Source: Cliona cf. orientalis
Lineage: Eukaryota > Porifera > Demospongiae > Clionaida > Clionaidae
Length of the DNA stretch: 64,000 bases
Reading direction: 5' to 3'
Assembly: GCA_963930775.1 (NCBI GenBank)
Contig: OZ005689.1
Location: 11,625,079-11,689,078, forward strand
Shown here one piece after another: positions 11,248 to 22,052 of this stretch (position 1 is its first letter; every line of letters starts with the position of its first letter). Below the pieces are notes generated by a model. It saw only the letters and a list, made by a program, of their open reading frames with translations. It did no database searches and had not been told where the DNA came from. A program made the position numbers and the translations under genes.

Positions 11248-12895
11248 TTTTTTTCAAGGGGATCACACACTAAGCAGAAAAAAAATGGTCCGAAAATCAC
11301 CTCACAGTCGAGCTGGATGCATAGTAGAGCCATACAATGCAAACATAGCCATATATACAATGTTTGGTAAAGGGTCGTCAACGTACGCCGCGCGCCCGTA
11401 ATTTTTTTTATGGGCAAACATACATTGCAAGTGAATCGCTTCCTATACAAACATTATGGGAACACTTCAAAGTGCCATAACTTTAATTCTAAGGTGTGAA
11501 TCAAAATTCCCTGCCATCAAAATTCTAGTTTTGACCCATTCTGCGTGCCCATGTAAAAAATATCTCCCCAAGTGCTCCCAAGTCCTCAGTGAATTACATT
11601 AATTATTTAAATTCTTTTTTTTCTACTTAGTGTGTAAATTTTCAAGGAGACCAAAACACTAAGCAGAAAAAAATTGTCCGAAAACCATCTCATAGTCGAG
11701 CTGGATGCATAGTAGAACCATACAATGCAAGCAGGCAGCCCAGAGGAGGTTGGACACGATCACGTGCGCACAAAAAGTGGGCGTGTTGCCCCATATACAA
11801 CACTGTACAAAATGTAAGTCATGATTTAAAGCCTTGAAGACAGTTTTAAATGTGAAAGCAAGTTGAAATCTATGAGAAAAGAAGATCCAGCGCCATACCC
11901 CGCCCGTCCAATCCTCACACTTCTTGCAAATCGAGAAAACTCGTTTCTCAGAATGGCAACAACAAAAACAGCATTTGTCGATCGCAGTCGGCTTCTTTCG
12001 ATGTTACAACATTAGATCTACACGATTCATCTCCGTTCCAGCTTTAGATTTGGCCTTAGTTTACAAAATTAATGCAAACATTTCAGCTACCAGCTACACT
12101 CGCAAATGGCATTCTTTTGAACGCGTGGCAGCATAATTGCATACCAAGGTCATGTGACTATAGCATAAATGCGCGTCATGTCCAACCTCCTCTGCAGGCA
12201 GCCTATACATCAATTTTGACCAAAGTGGGTAATGGTCGTCACGTTGATGTGCGCGCGTGGCCCCGCCCCTCACGTAGCGCGTGGGCGGAAAACATTGCAA
12301 ATGCATGGCTTCCTATACAAACATATGGGGGTAACTTCAAAGGCCCGTAACTTTAATTTTAAGGCGTGAATCAAAATTCTCCAGGATCAAATCTCTAGTT
12401 TCGACCCATTCTGCGTGTCCATGTAAAAATTGTCCTCCCAAGTGCTCCCAAACCCCCCATAAATTAGATTATTTCTTTAAATTTGCTACTTAGTGTTTAA
12501 CAAGGGGACCACACATTAAGCAGAAAAAAAATGGTCCGAAAACCACCACACAGTCGAGCTGGATGCATAGTAGAGCCATACAATGCAAGCAGGTACCCAA
12601 ATAGCAATATACACAATGTTCGGTAAAGGGTCGTCTACGTACCCCGCGCGCCCGTAAAATTTATCTCGTTTGCCCGTAAAAATTTTTGGCAAACATTGCA
12701 AGTGAATGGCTTCCTATACAAACTTCAAAGAGCCATAACTTTAATTCTAGGGCGTGAATCAAAAACTCTCGATCAAAGTTCGTCATTTGAGCCATTCTGC
12801 GTGCCCATATAAAACTTACGGTCCCAACTGCCCCCCAGAGTCCCAATAATTAAAATCTTTTTTTTTCTGCTTAGTGTGTAATTAGTGTGTAATAA
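11248..12895 (+). repeat. Cluster of CACTAAGCAGAAAA-end MITEs (three copies)
   Basis: Three copies in tandem, opposite in orientation to the cluster at 6541-7480. Each starts with AAGGGGACCACACACTAAGC or a close variant. The middle copy is interrupted at 11741-12194. Comparison with the copy at 5680-5700 shows that the cluster sits between the poly-T and the GTCGTTGCGGTTAA block of the host element. Confidence 0.75.
11741..12194. mobile_element. CAGAGGAGGTTGGACA-end element with 9-bp TSD
   Basis: A 454-bp element with ends CAGAGGAGGTTGGACA and TGTCCAACCTCCTCTG. It is flanked by CAGGCAGCC on both sides (11732-11740 and 12195-12203). The uninterrupted MITE copies have a single CAGGCAGCC followed by TATAC, which confirms insertion. 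The 9-bp length suits Mutator-like or Merlin elements. The small open frame inside (11924-12136) has no recognisable motif. Confidence 0.85.
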
Positions 12896-12909
12896 GTCGT
12901 TGCGGTTAA

Positions 12910-13152
12910 GGCCACTGTAACTTAAATACTTGTTTCCCGTCCTCTCCTATGCCTGGAGGGCATGCGGGCGGGCGGTCATTATTCATTATGTATGAATATC
13001 ATTATGTAACCACTAAACCTTGCCCACTTCCTGTGGTTTACAAGGAGCATGACTAGCTGGCTTGCTGTAGCAATGCATAATGAATTTTGAGGCGGCTACA
13101 AAATAAGCATGCGGGCGGGTGACGGGAAACAAGGAATCAAGTTACAGTGGCC
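12910..13152. mobile_element. GGCCACTGTAACTT-end MITE with TAA duplication
   Basis: A 243-bp element. It begins GGCCACTGTAACTT and ends AAGTTACAGTGGCC. TAA lies on both sides (12907-12909 and 13153-13155). The uninterrupted sequence in the first copy reads GCGGTTAATAGTTAAG near 5700. The TWA target again points to the Harbinger group, but the ends differ from the 554-829 family. Confidence 0.8.
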
Positions 13153-13860
13153 TAATAGTTAAGAAAGAATGCTTTGATCTTGCTTTGATGTGGGCAATTA
13201 CCGGTCTTTTCTTCAGGGGCCACTTCCGGTCGCTAATTACACGCGCATAATCATCCCTGGCCGATTCTGGACACGCCCACCTTCGATCAAAAACACTCGT
13301 ATGGCCTCTTCGGCCACGCCCCTTCACGATTCGCTAATTGAATTAGCTATTCCTGACGCTCACGCCCACGCAATTAAATGGTACCTTAAATTTTTATTAT
13401 TCTTTTCTAGTATCATCGCGGAAGGGCAACAACAAGAGAGGTGTGGGTTTTCGGTATGGTGGACACATCTCAAACACCTGCATTGGGATACATGGAGATT
13501 GTACCCGGTCGGAATGCTGCAACCCTCCTGCCCATCATACAAGCTCATACTGCACCAAACATCACCATTCGATCAGATTAGTGGGCAGCATACAATTGGA
13601 TCAGCTCAATTCCAAGAATAACACACGAAATGGTTAATCACTCCCTTCACTTTGTGGATCCGACCACTGGTGTACATACACAGAATATAGAATCTTACTG
13701 GAGCCGTGTTAAGACGAAGCTGAAGAGAATGAGAGGGTGTCATGCCAGTCAGCTGCCATCATACCTTGATGAATTTATGTGGCGAGAAAGGCATGGTCAT
13801 GGAGTTACCACCTCCTTCCATCAAATAATGAGCGACATCGCCACTCAGTACCCGGTTTAA

Positions 13861-14205
13861 GGCTTCATTTAACATCTGCCTCCCCCATAGTCTGCATCAT
13901 TGTTCACTCAATCTTCAATTCAATTGCTCCAGTTTTGATCGTTATTTAGCTATCTTCAAAAATTTAATGAAACTTGTCCATGTTCCCAGTAGCTGCGTAA
14001 TGATACATCATAGTGGAGTAGGAAGCAATCACGTGTTGCAGGGGCCACCGATACAAGTTGTGGGTGTGGCTTTGATTACTGAATTTTGTGACCACAATTA
14101 TTCTTTTGTAGAGGTCATATTTTAGTAATTTAAACCAGACTTTTACGAAGAAAATCTGGTATATATTGAAAATTGTAAGAAACTAGAGCTCTGGCAGTGG
14201 TGGTG
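13861..14205. other. No gene seen
   Basis: The sequence after the transposase stop codon. It is probably the 3' part of that element, though no terminal inverted repeat was identified. Confidence 0.4.
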
Positions 14206-14500
14206 TAGTCTCTTGCAACCTAATATACTAATCCTACTGTAACCTGCTGTAATCTATTGTAACCTTAACTCATCGTAACCTGCTGTAACCTATTGTAACT
14301 TGCTGTAACCCATCGTAACCTATTGTAACCTTCTGTAACCCATCGTAACCTGCTGTAACCCATTGTAACCTTCTGTAACCCATCGCAACCTGCTGTAACC
14401 CATCGTAACTTGCTGTAATCTATTGTAACCTTCTGTAACCCACCGTATCCTGCTGTAACCCATTGTAACCTGCTGTAATCTATTGTAATCTATTGTGTAC
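14206..14500. repeat. 10-bp tandem repeat, TGTAACCNNN
   Basis: About 29 units of a 10-base word. The constant part is TGTAACC and the last three bases alternate among TGC, CAT and TTC, so a 20-bp period is visible too. No coding or structural role is evident. Confidence 0.85.
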
Positions 14501-17103
14501 CTGTTGTTACAACTGCTCAGTTATGTATTCTAACCTAGTACCTAGTATAACACACGTACATTTGTAGTGAAGAACACACTGTGCAGTCATTTGTACTGTA
14601 ACCTCAGTAACTGCAGTAACTGGTTACATTACACATATACTTTTAACTTCAGTACACCCTATATCTAGCTAGTAGTCTCGCGCAGCCAGACTCTTACACT
14701 TTTGCAAATTTCCTGTTTATTAATTTGCATTCAGTACCCCGACGTGCAGTAAGATCTAGATAAACCATACCTAACATCGCAGCCTTGATTACGGTGGTCC
14801 AGAAGGGGCATTCGAATTCCATACCATAACATAGGTGGCGGAACTGACGCGGCCCCCCCCCCCTTTTTCAAGGCTGACACACCCACTTTTGCCTACAATG
14901 AACTTGTCAATTTCACCAGCCTGCCTTTTATCATTTCTGAGTCAAAAAACATGCTTAGCCTAGTTTCATTGTTGCTCTCCTTATTTTTTGCCTGTTGTCC
15001 ATTATTGTTTCTTCATTTTCACAGACGCGTTATCACTAATTAGTGGGCGTGACTTAAATCCATCTTGTAATTTTTTCAAAGTTGCATTTTGCAGAATTGG
15101 ATTTTTTTTCAATTTTATATACTTTTGCGAAGTTGTATTTTTCAATCTTGCACTTTTGAAAATTAATATGCAGTTTGCCAAACTAAATCTAAGAGCAGGT
15201 AAAAATTGTGAAGTGTATGCCATGATCATAAGATTCCCAACACACGTACACACACTCAAGTTGGCTATAATATCAGTGATAACCTTATTGTGATGACATA
15301 AGCTCACACCCCCTATCATCAAGGCTGCATCAACATCAAGGCCAACTTGCACTATTAGTCTTGTAGCAATAATTTAAATTTTGGCATCATTCCCATTTCA
15401 AGTTGATAAACCGATAATGGATTTCTTTGCTCCTATGCGGACTGATAGCAACTGGGAGTGATGTCACTTCTATTAGTAACTGTTACTTTGCATTTTTTTA
15501 ATCTTGTCGTTATTCTGAATTTCCTTATGTACAATAAATAAAACTATTGGTAACACAAGCTTAAGGCCATAAATATTACGTAACATGCAATCACGCCTAA
15601 CATGTACTAGCTATCCTCACATAAAGTGTAAAACTGACTAATGAAAAAGGGGAAATTGACAAGATGTTACTTTGCACTAATATGAAGTTAACTAAATCCA
15701 AGTTTACATAATATTATTGTCAAAATGTATGCTTGCAAGTAATGTACATTCAATAAAATACAACATCAAGGCTGCAATGTTGGGCATGGTTTATGTCCCA
15801 TAAGTTAATAGATGTGACTATAATGGTGCTGCTATGACATTGTAGTGTCCGCCACGGTTATAATATGATGTGCATCTCTTGTGCATACACATGGTTTTCA
15901 CTAGATCTTACTGTATGTCCCTTACTGTTGGGGTACTGAATGCAAATTGATAAACAGCAAGTTTGCAAAAGTGCCTGATTGAAAAACTGCAAGTTTACAA
16001 AAATTAATGTAACTTTGAAAAATTGCAAAGATGGATGGCCTTCTGGGCCACCGTAGCTAGCTATAGCCACGTGGCATTTCTAAAAGAACCCCAATTCCAA
16101 GAAGATATCGATAACTATCTAGCTAGCTGTGACTTACCTTCGTAGATATATCAGAAACTAACTTGACGGTCACCCAAGTTACCCCTGCGCTATTCAGGGA
16201 AACATTCAGAAGATATTCTATCATCATACATATTCAATAAATATGAATATCATTATGCAACCATTAAACCTTGCCCAAGTATATAGGGATGTCCCGGATA
16301 TGCCATAATAATATAATGCATTACAAAAACGTAAATATTATGATAAGATTTTAAACTTTCATATTCATAGTTACCTATCTATCAAGCCCCAAATCATCCA
16401 TTGAAACAATTAGGTATGCCTGAATCAGCAGTGTAAAGAAATCATAAAAAGTACAGAAATTTCAATCTTCTTGTCGTCTTCTCTTCTCGGGCTAACTCAG
16501 CATTGCCTTGACTTCTCACCTTAGCTTGCATATAAATCCACTCCATTTTGTAGCGCACATACATGTCTGTGGCACTATCAATTTAATCATGGGCACATAC
16601 ATGTACAGTGCATTATGTGAGTGGGTGTGTCTGATTAGACATTTTGTCATAATAATGCGCATGCTCAGAATGTGTTGCCGTGGTGAAATCATGTGACTGT
16701 ACGGAGGTTCAATGAGCTGCCGTTCCTTGGGCGTGGCCCCTCAGCAGTTAGTCAGCTCAGTACCTCAGTGACAAAGATAGTCGATAAAATTTAATGATAG
16801 CTATTAGCCTATTACCAACAAAACTTAAAATTTTCTCCCTAAACGGAAGAGTACCATCGCTACTTGGGCAGCTTGTTTGTCAGCCAACGGCCCTAGTATA
16901 TGAACACGAGGGGCATGGCTACGAATTTTAAGCTCATGCGCAAACTTTGGCACCTCCCTACTGCAGTACACTGGATCATAGAGAGTAGAATGAGCAAATC
17001 ATATAGCTAAGATGGTATTGATGAATTATACTGAGAGCAATAAAAAAGGTACAGAAACAAAATTTAATATAAAAACAATTGAATGGATAAAGTAGGGATG
17101 AGA
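14501..17103. other. No gene seen; fragments repeated in inverted orientation
   Basis: Blocks near 14686-14760 (AATTTGCATTCAGTACCCC) and 14790-14812 recur inverted at 15896-15988 and 16030-16056. The block at 15057-15093 recurs inverted near 15990-16030. The blocks do not nest as one simple hairpin, so they look like broken copies of one repeat. The open frames at 14988-15352 lie in the AT-rich part and lack protein character. Confidence 0.45.
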
Positions 17104-17416
17104 CAGGGGAGGCGGAACAGGGGGGGCAGGGGGGGCAATCGCCCCCCCAAAGTTAAGATCAGTGGGCCTTGCCCCCCCAAACTAGATTGCTATAGTTAGA
17201 CCTACATTATTATTATGATGCATGTACACTGTATTTCTGGCAACTCACCTATCATCGATTCAAGTTTGTTGAACCAAAATTCTAAATTATGAAGGCGGAC
17301 CTAACTAGCTAGCTACATGCTCTGTTTACTGAACTGTACTAAATATATGACATTTGTTATAAGACTTGTGGGTGCCTGACTGCCCCCCCAAACTGACCTA
17401 CCCTCAGCCGCCCCTG
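17104..17416. mobile_element. CAGGGG-end element with 5-bp TSD
   Basis: A 313-bp element with ends CAGGGGAGGCGGAACAGG and CTCAGCCGCCCCTG. It is flanked by TGAGA on both sides (17099-17103 and 17417-17421). It has two G/C-run blocks inside. It belongs with 8095-8439 and 29452-29906 by end type and duplication length. Confidence 0.75.
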
Positions 17417-17464
17417 TGAGAGGATCAAAAAGTACTTGAACAAGATTTGCAGGGATAATCACAT

Positions 17465-17716
17465 CCATCTCTACGCTTGCGTGTGTCTGTCTGTCATGCT
17501 AACTGCTATATATCTCGTTTGCGAGTCCAAATTGCGATGTTCCTTATGGCATTCTGAACTCATGATTTGTTCGCAGAGAACGCTTTATTTGCTAGTTTTG
17601 GCGTCATTTGCTGATTCTAAGCTTCTTGATTTCTCCGATCCCGGCCAGCTATGTAATTTTTTGTATAAAATTATAGAACGCTGGGTGTGTCGGGCTATAT
17701 ATAGCATAGGCCTAAT
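17465..17716 (+). repeat. Dispersed repeat paired with 30275-30536
   Basis: About 250 bp shared with 30275-30536, including CTCGTTTGCGAGTCCAAATT, ATTTGCTGATTCTAAGCTTC and GCATAGGCCTAATA. Both copies lie near a GCATGCGC-centred palindromic word (TTACCCCACGCGCATGCGCA at 17788 here, and AACCCTCGGCGCATGCGC at 30226). Confidence 0.75.
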
Positions 17717-18899
17717 ACCGTAGTGCTAGAAATAAATGCGTGCTATTAATTAATGCGAAAAATGCGAGTTGCTGAGTGATCGCATTATTACCCCACGCGC
17801 ATGCGCAAGGGGTAAAGTAATCGGTCGTGTCGTCGTTGTTGTTGTCGTCGTTGTCGTTAGCAGAAAAATCGCCATATCTCGAGATCTAGGCACCTGAGCG
17901 ACTGGTAAGCATAATGAATAAGTCGCATTCGGCGAAAAACGGGCTTCAGTGTGTTTGGAATCGAGGAATATGGTCCACGAGCGTCTTAAATAGTACCTTT
18001 TTGTTAGCCTTCGCAACCACGCCTATCGACAGTGCCCACTCAATGCATTATGCATACAGGCTTTGTGCTTTCTGCTCATGCGCATAACATGGAGCGGTAA
18101 AGGTCGTCAATAATGCTAGTGGCACACGCATGGCAACAAAAGCAGATCTATAGATTGCGCAATGTGCGCGCGGGGTATGTGCTGTATAGAGCTCTAGTTT
18201 AATCTCCTCATGCCATTAATGTAGCCATAACAACGTATACCGCCCGCCTCTCCTTTTGGGGGTGAGCCGGCCCTGGAGGTGGGCAGCAGCAGCGGCCTGC
18301 ATTGCTCTGATTTGTGCCAGGATAGGAGCATGATGATTATGAGCATTTATTACAGTAGCAACCCCCATAATAATTAGCATATCGGAGGCTTTTGGGGGTA
18401 TACCACTGGGGGCGGAGCCTCCAGGGACTGGCCCATGGGACGAAGTCCTATACCCCCAAGAGTAGGAGCATTAATTAGAGTGAATTGAGAGCATGTACAA
18501 TGCATTGAAAGTTGCTGAGCTATAGAATCATTGCCTACTTCAAGCTAGGTAATGTATACAAGTCAAACGTTATGTTAATAGCTAATTATTGTTCAGAGAG
18601 GGCTGCAGTTAACATTCTCAGCATAATATACTTGAGATGAGCAGAGCTTTTTTCTCATACGAGCATCTGGGTAGGTGAATCTTCTATGCATGCCTTTAGC
18701 AGCTTCTGTAGGTGCAGCCCCATCCTAAACCATGTCCCGCATAAAGTTTTGGAATTGATCCCTGCTAGCGCTATCGATAACAGTTCTCAGGTTTAATTTG
18801 CAGTAAAATTACTTTTTGTTAAGGGAGTATTGTCACTGAAGTGAAACAAAGACCAGGAGCAGTTCCAAGCACAATAATTTAGTAAAGCTGGCACGGGGA
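17717..18899. other. No gene seen; GCATGCGC-type repeat end
   Basis: Positions 17788-17825 carry the GCATGCGC-type palindromic end, followed by a GTCGTTGTT-rich stretch and AGCAGAAAAATCGCCATATC. The same series occurs at 36985-37060. The rest shows no supported feature, except that its far end may hold the decayed 3' part of the DIRS-like relic. Confidence 0.45.
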
Positions 18900-18959
18900 A
18901 TTGCGATATTTAACCCTTTGTCGAAATGGGTCGGTTTTTGAAGCCTTTATACTATAATA

Positions 18960-21016
18960 GGAGCAGTAGGGTTCTCTGCAGCAATACGATCATTAAAATT
19001 TTTTTTGATGAACGGAGGGATAATAGACTGAAGTGTCAGGGATTGTGATCTCCCCTGAACCGAAGGAATGGAGCAGAAAAAGCAGACCATATGGACCATA
19101 GCATACATTATTGTTAAATCATTTGGATTTATGTGCACCAACGGTGATAAAATATCTTGCAATTAATGATCAAGGTATAGCTATATGAGATACTGTGCTG
19201 CTTTTTTGATCCATTGAGGGTCATCAGGAATGCAATTTAGTTTTTTGAGAGGATGAGCAGAGCCCAAATGAAAGGACTGTGTCTACATGGAGCTAGCCAT
19301 TCCATTGCATTCCCACTGGATGCCTATCTTGGGGTGGCATTCCTGAAAGCAATTTCAATATCTATTTCGCCAGTAAGGTGCCCTTCCCCAAGGATATCTA
19401 GTACTTGTTGAGCAATATATGGTAAAAAAGGTCTGGTGTTAGGTGTCATTTATTAGGTGAATGCTTTTTGCGGACTATGCCTATGCTACTGATATGAATA
19501 TTCTCATGGGTCTAAAGGAACAACTAATCGACCTTTTGTGGCTTCCTGCTACAAATCATGGTATATAACATTGGGATGCTCATTAGCAAATGGGGGATTA
19601 GAGGCAGCAGAGTTGCGATTAGTTAAGGTTGTGTATGCAAAGCCAATTCTAAAGCCATTGGCAATTCCATTGAGGATATACTGTGCGTATGTGATGGTCT
19701 GGGTGTGAGGAGAGGCATGACTGCTGTGCACTAGAGCTGAGGGGAGTGGTGATATTGCTGAGAGCTGAAGGCATGCAGAAATAGGGGCCAAGGATTAAGC
19801 TTGCAGCAATAGTGATGTATAATGATAATATTATGGTCTTGTACTATGTGTGGTTGCATAGGAAAGGTATCTTACTATGGTTGTAATAATAGTAGTAATA
19901 GCTTTTCAGAGCATTGTTAAATCACACTTGCATAAAATATGCATGTGGAATGCATGCATAGACAAACTTAATAGTACAATAAAAATACAATGGCAGTAAG
20001 GTACTATGTCAACTTAATTGATTAATTCACACGTCTTGTGACGTGGAGATTTGAGATTTACTATTAGATTTGCTAGATAAGACAATTGATGAGTCGTAGC
20101 AATAAATTATGTTCAATACAATAACAATCATGTAGATTTGATGGGGCAGAAAGCACACATATGAACGTATACCTTAATGCAGCACTCGCCACATGGGCAT
20201 TTGCCGTTGTTCATGTTATACAAGATGCAGTGGTCAGGGCTTGGTTGTTTGGGTGGAGGTGGCCTTGTATCAGCAAAATTAATCTTTGTGAGCCAGGAGG
20301 TAATGACAGCAGTGGCACCGGCAAGAAAGGGCGAAGAGTAGGCTGCTGCGGGAAAGATGGTTGGGGTTGGGCAAGTACGGGGGATGTTGTAAATTTTGGT
20401 CGATCATAGGTGTGACTGCCCCCGTCCGTATAATAGCAGATAGGGCATCATGGGCTAGATTTTTCTTGTGCAGTAAAGGCAAAGGCATAGAATTGTGGAT
20501 GAATTTGTGACCACTAGGGGTAAGCAAAATTATGCCGGCATAATTTTGAGCATGATAGGTGACACCCCACATGTGTAAGTATTTGAGAATTATGCTAGCA
20601 CTATAGGTATCAACTGGCAGAATTTTGAGAAATAAATTTAGGGCGCACAATTGCAAGCAGCCGCCAACTAACCTTTTTCACAATGCCTGGAATACATATT
20701 ATGGATTTATAAAGGGCCGACCAATCAGCTGGTACCCAGTTGTGAATCCGAACACATGTAAAATTGAAACGGCTGCACTGCATGACGGTGCAACCGAGTC
20801 CCCCCATATCTCATAATATTATTGGTTTTGTTAACATCACAGTCAGCCCAACCTGAGCACAATGGGCGATGCACTGGGAACCATAGGTGCACTTCTTAAG
20901 CATTATTAGGGATTTTTTAGAATTTGAGAATAGCATTAGCTATAGGCCAAAAATCAGCACAACCTACCCACCCCCAGTGACCACGAGTAAAATACCTTAG
21001 AAGCTGCCCATTGTAC
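18960..21016 (-). pseudogene. DIRS-like retroelement, middle part with reverse transcriptase
   Basis: A decayed retroelement on the minus strand. The clearest piece is the frame ending at 19549: YAQYILNGIANGFRIGF, then a segment ending EHPNVIYHDL. This matches the block before the reverse transcriptase in sponge DIRS-type proteins as I remember them. Further on, in shifted frames, remnants read VGIVRKKHSPNK, then GMQWNG, then VDTVLSFGLCSS, the decayed form of the family's LPFGLRS box, and later PDDPQWI. There are many stops and frameshifts. A perfect 24-bp palindrome lies at 20525-20548. The reading continues across the Ty3/gypsy insertion into 25451-27017. The assignment rests on motif recognition only. 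Confidence 0.55.
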
Positions 21017-21020
21017 ATCA
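21017..21020. other. Left target-site duplication of the Ty3/gypsy element (ATCA)
   Basis: ATCA directly precedes the 5' LTR and recurs directly after the 3' LTR at 25447-25450. Four to six bases is usual for Ty3/gypsy integration. Confidence 0.8.
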
Positions 21021-21183
21021 TGTAGTGTATCACCACTTATTGATTTTTGTGATTATCTATTTGTGCGATTTTAATATAATTTTTGTCGACCATTACCAGA
21101 TTACCTCGTGTGTTGTTAATTGTTCATGTCTGGTTGAAATAACTATTATCGTTGTAGTGTGAACGAGCTAATCGCTACCTACA
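21021..21183 (+). repeat. 5' LTR of the Ty3/gypsy element
   Basis: 163 bp, beginning TGTAGTGTATCACC and ending CGCTACCTACA, so it has the TG...CA ends of an LTR. It differs from the 3' LTR (25284-25446) at one position, C against T four bases before its end. That suggests a recent insertion. The element's promoter is expected here, but no clear TATA box was singled out. Confidence 0.95.
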
Positions 21184-21202
21184 TTGGTGACCCTGACGAC
21201 TA
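21184..21202 (+). promoter_or_regulatory. Candidate primer-binding site
   Basis: TTGGTGACCCTGACGAC directly follows the 5' LTR, where the tRNA primer pairs in LTR retrotransposons. The TGGTGACCC start is typical of this position in metazoan gypsy elements. The tRNA was not identified. Confidence 0.6.
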
Positions 21203-21218
21203 CTGAGCACACTATATC

Positions 21219-22052
21219 ATGGCAGATGACGATTCCGCTGGGGATGGTTCAACGGAAGCTACCGTTGATGCAACGGCTGCTGTGGCCAACGTATCTATTA
21301 AACTCCCGCCATTTTGGCCATCCGACCCGGAGGTTTGGTTCGCGCAAGTAGAGGCTCATTTTACAACACGGCGCATAACTGCCCAGAAGACTCGCTTTGA
21401 TTATGTAATTGCCTCCTTGTTTCACGAAGTCGCTACAGAAGTCCGTGATCTCATCCTGAAGCCTCCGACAGACACACCCTATGCTACCCTCAAAGAGCAA
21501 CTTATCAAGCGCACAGCTGCCTCGGAGCAACGTCGCCTACAGCAACTCTTCAATGCTGAGGAACTAGGTGACCGTAAACCGTCTCAGTTGTTGCGTCGTA
21601 TGCAACAATTACTTGGTGACCGTGCCGGGGTTACTGACAGTACATTTTTGCGAGAGCTGTTCCTGCAACGCTTACCCCCAAACGTGCGTATGGTGCTCGC
21701 CTCTACCAGCACCACTACGAGCCTCGAGGAGCTGGCAGAACTCGCCGACAAGATTGCTGAAGTGGCTGCGCCCACCATTGCAGCTACCTCCACCCCTTCG
21801 CCCTCCCCACAGCTCCTAGAGGAGTTACAACAACTACGTACCGAGGTCAAACAACTACAGAGCTCTTTCCGCTCCCTCTCCCTCCAGTCACGAGGACGCT
21901 CCACCTCCCGAAGCCGACAATCAAGTCCCGCTCCACACTCTGCTAGCGACTCGTCCATGTGCTGGTACCACCAAAAATATGGTGAAGCAGCCAAGAAATG
22001 CAGATCCCCATGCTCCTACACTCAACCGTCAAACGACCTGGCCGGCCGTTAA
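21219..22052 (+). CDS. gag: Gag-like protein of the Ty3/gypsy element
   Basis: 277 residues. Gag is the structural protein that packages the element's RNA into virus-like particles. The N-terminal half contains [18 protein letters not shown], the usual start of the metazoan gypsy capsid, followed by a helical region ending near residue 190. Residues 190-240 are Ser/Thr/Pro-rich with a short coiled-coil-like part ([18 protein letters not shown]). The tail holds [18 protein letters not shown], a CxxH...C...C variant zinc knuckle seen in this gypsy lineage. The ATG lies 36 bp after the LTR. The pol frame overlaps it in the -1 phase (open from 21986), so Pol is probably made by -1 frameshifting. 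No canonical slippery heptamer was found in the overlap. Confidence 0.9.
   Translation: MADDDSAGDGSTEATVDATAAVANVSIKLPPFWPSDPEVWFAQVEAHFTTRRITAQKTRFDYVIASLFHEVATEVRDLILKPPTDTPYATLKEQLIKRTAASEQRRLQQLFNAEELGDRKPSQLLRRMQQLLGDRAGVTDSTFLRELFLQRLPPNVRMVLASTSTTTSLEELAELADKIAEVAAPTIAATSTPSPSPQLLEELQQLRTEVKQLQSSFRSLSLQSRGRSTSRSRQSSPAPHSASDSSMCWYHQKYGEAAKKCRSPCSYTQPSNDLAGR

Larger units (their letters stand above)
10503..13385. mobile_element. TTAA-flanked element inserted in the transposase intron, with further nested insertions
   Basis: The ends are GGTACCATTAAATTACGTGG and its inverted copy ATTAAATGGTACC. TTAA lies on both sides (10499-10502 and 13386-13389). Interior segments 10812-11247 and 13155-13371 match one continuous stretch at 5280-5930, so everything between them is later insertion. 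TTAA duplication suggests a piggyBac-like mechanism; no transposase for it is seen here. Confidence 0.75.
10213..13860 (+). pseudogene. Merlin/IS1595-like (ISXO2-type) transposase, split and broken
   Basis: A DDE-type transposase of the Merlin superfamily, the animal relatives of IS1016/IS1595, recognised from remembered family motifs. The first part is 10213-10467 and contains GPGSTVQIDESLFRHKPK, with the first catalytic Asp. The second part is 13411-13860 and opens with YHRGRATTRE, which follows HKPK directly in the family. It then carries ALGYMEIVPGRNAATLLP and, near the end, VHTQNIESYW with the catalytic Glu. It is broken by TGA at 10258-10260 and by TAG at 13579-13581, just after the second catalytic Asp (RSD, then stop, then WAAYN). 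Positions 13399-13410 look like a 3' splice site, so the gap began as a short intron and was enlarged by the TTAA-flanked insertion (10503-13385). It is not functional. The terminal repeats of this element were not found. Confidence 0.8.

Noticed and set aside
21986-22052. Canonical -1 slippery heptamer at the gag-pol overlap
   Set aside because: No XXXYYYZ sequence in the gag frame was found in the overlap. The overlap itself is real, but the mechanism is left open.
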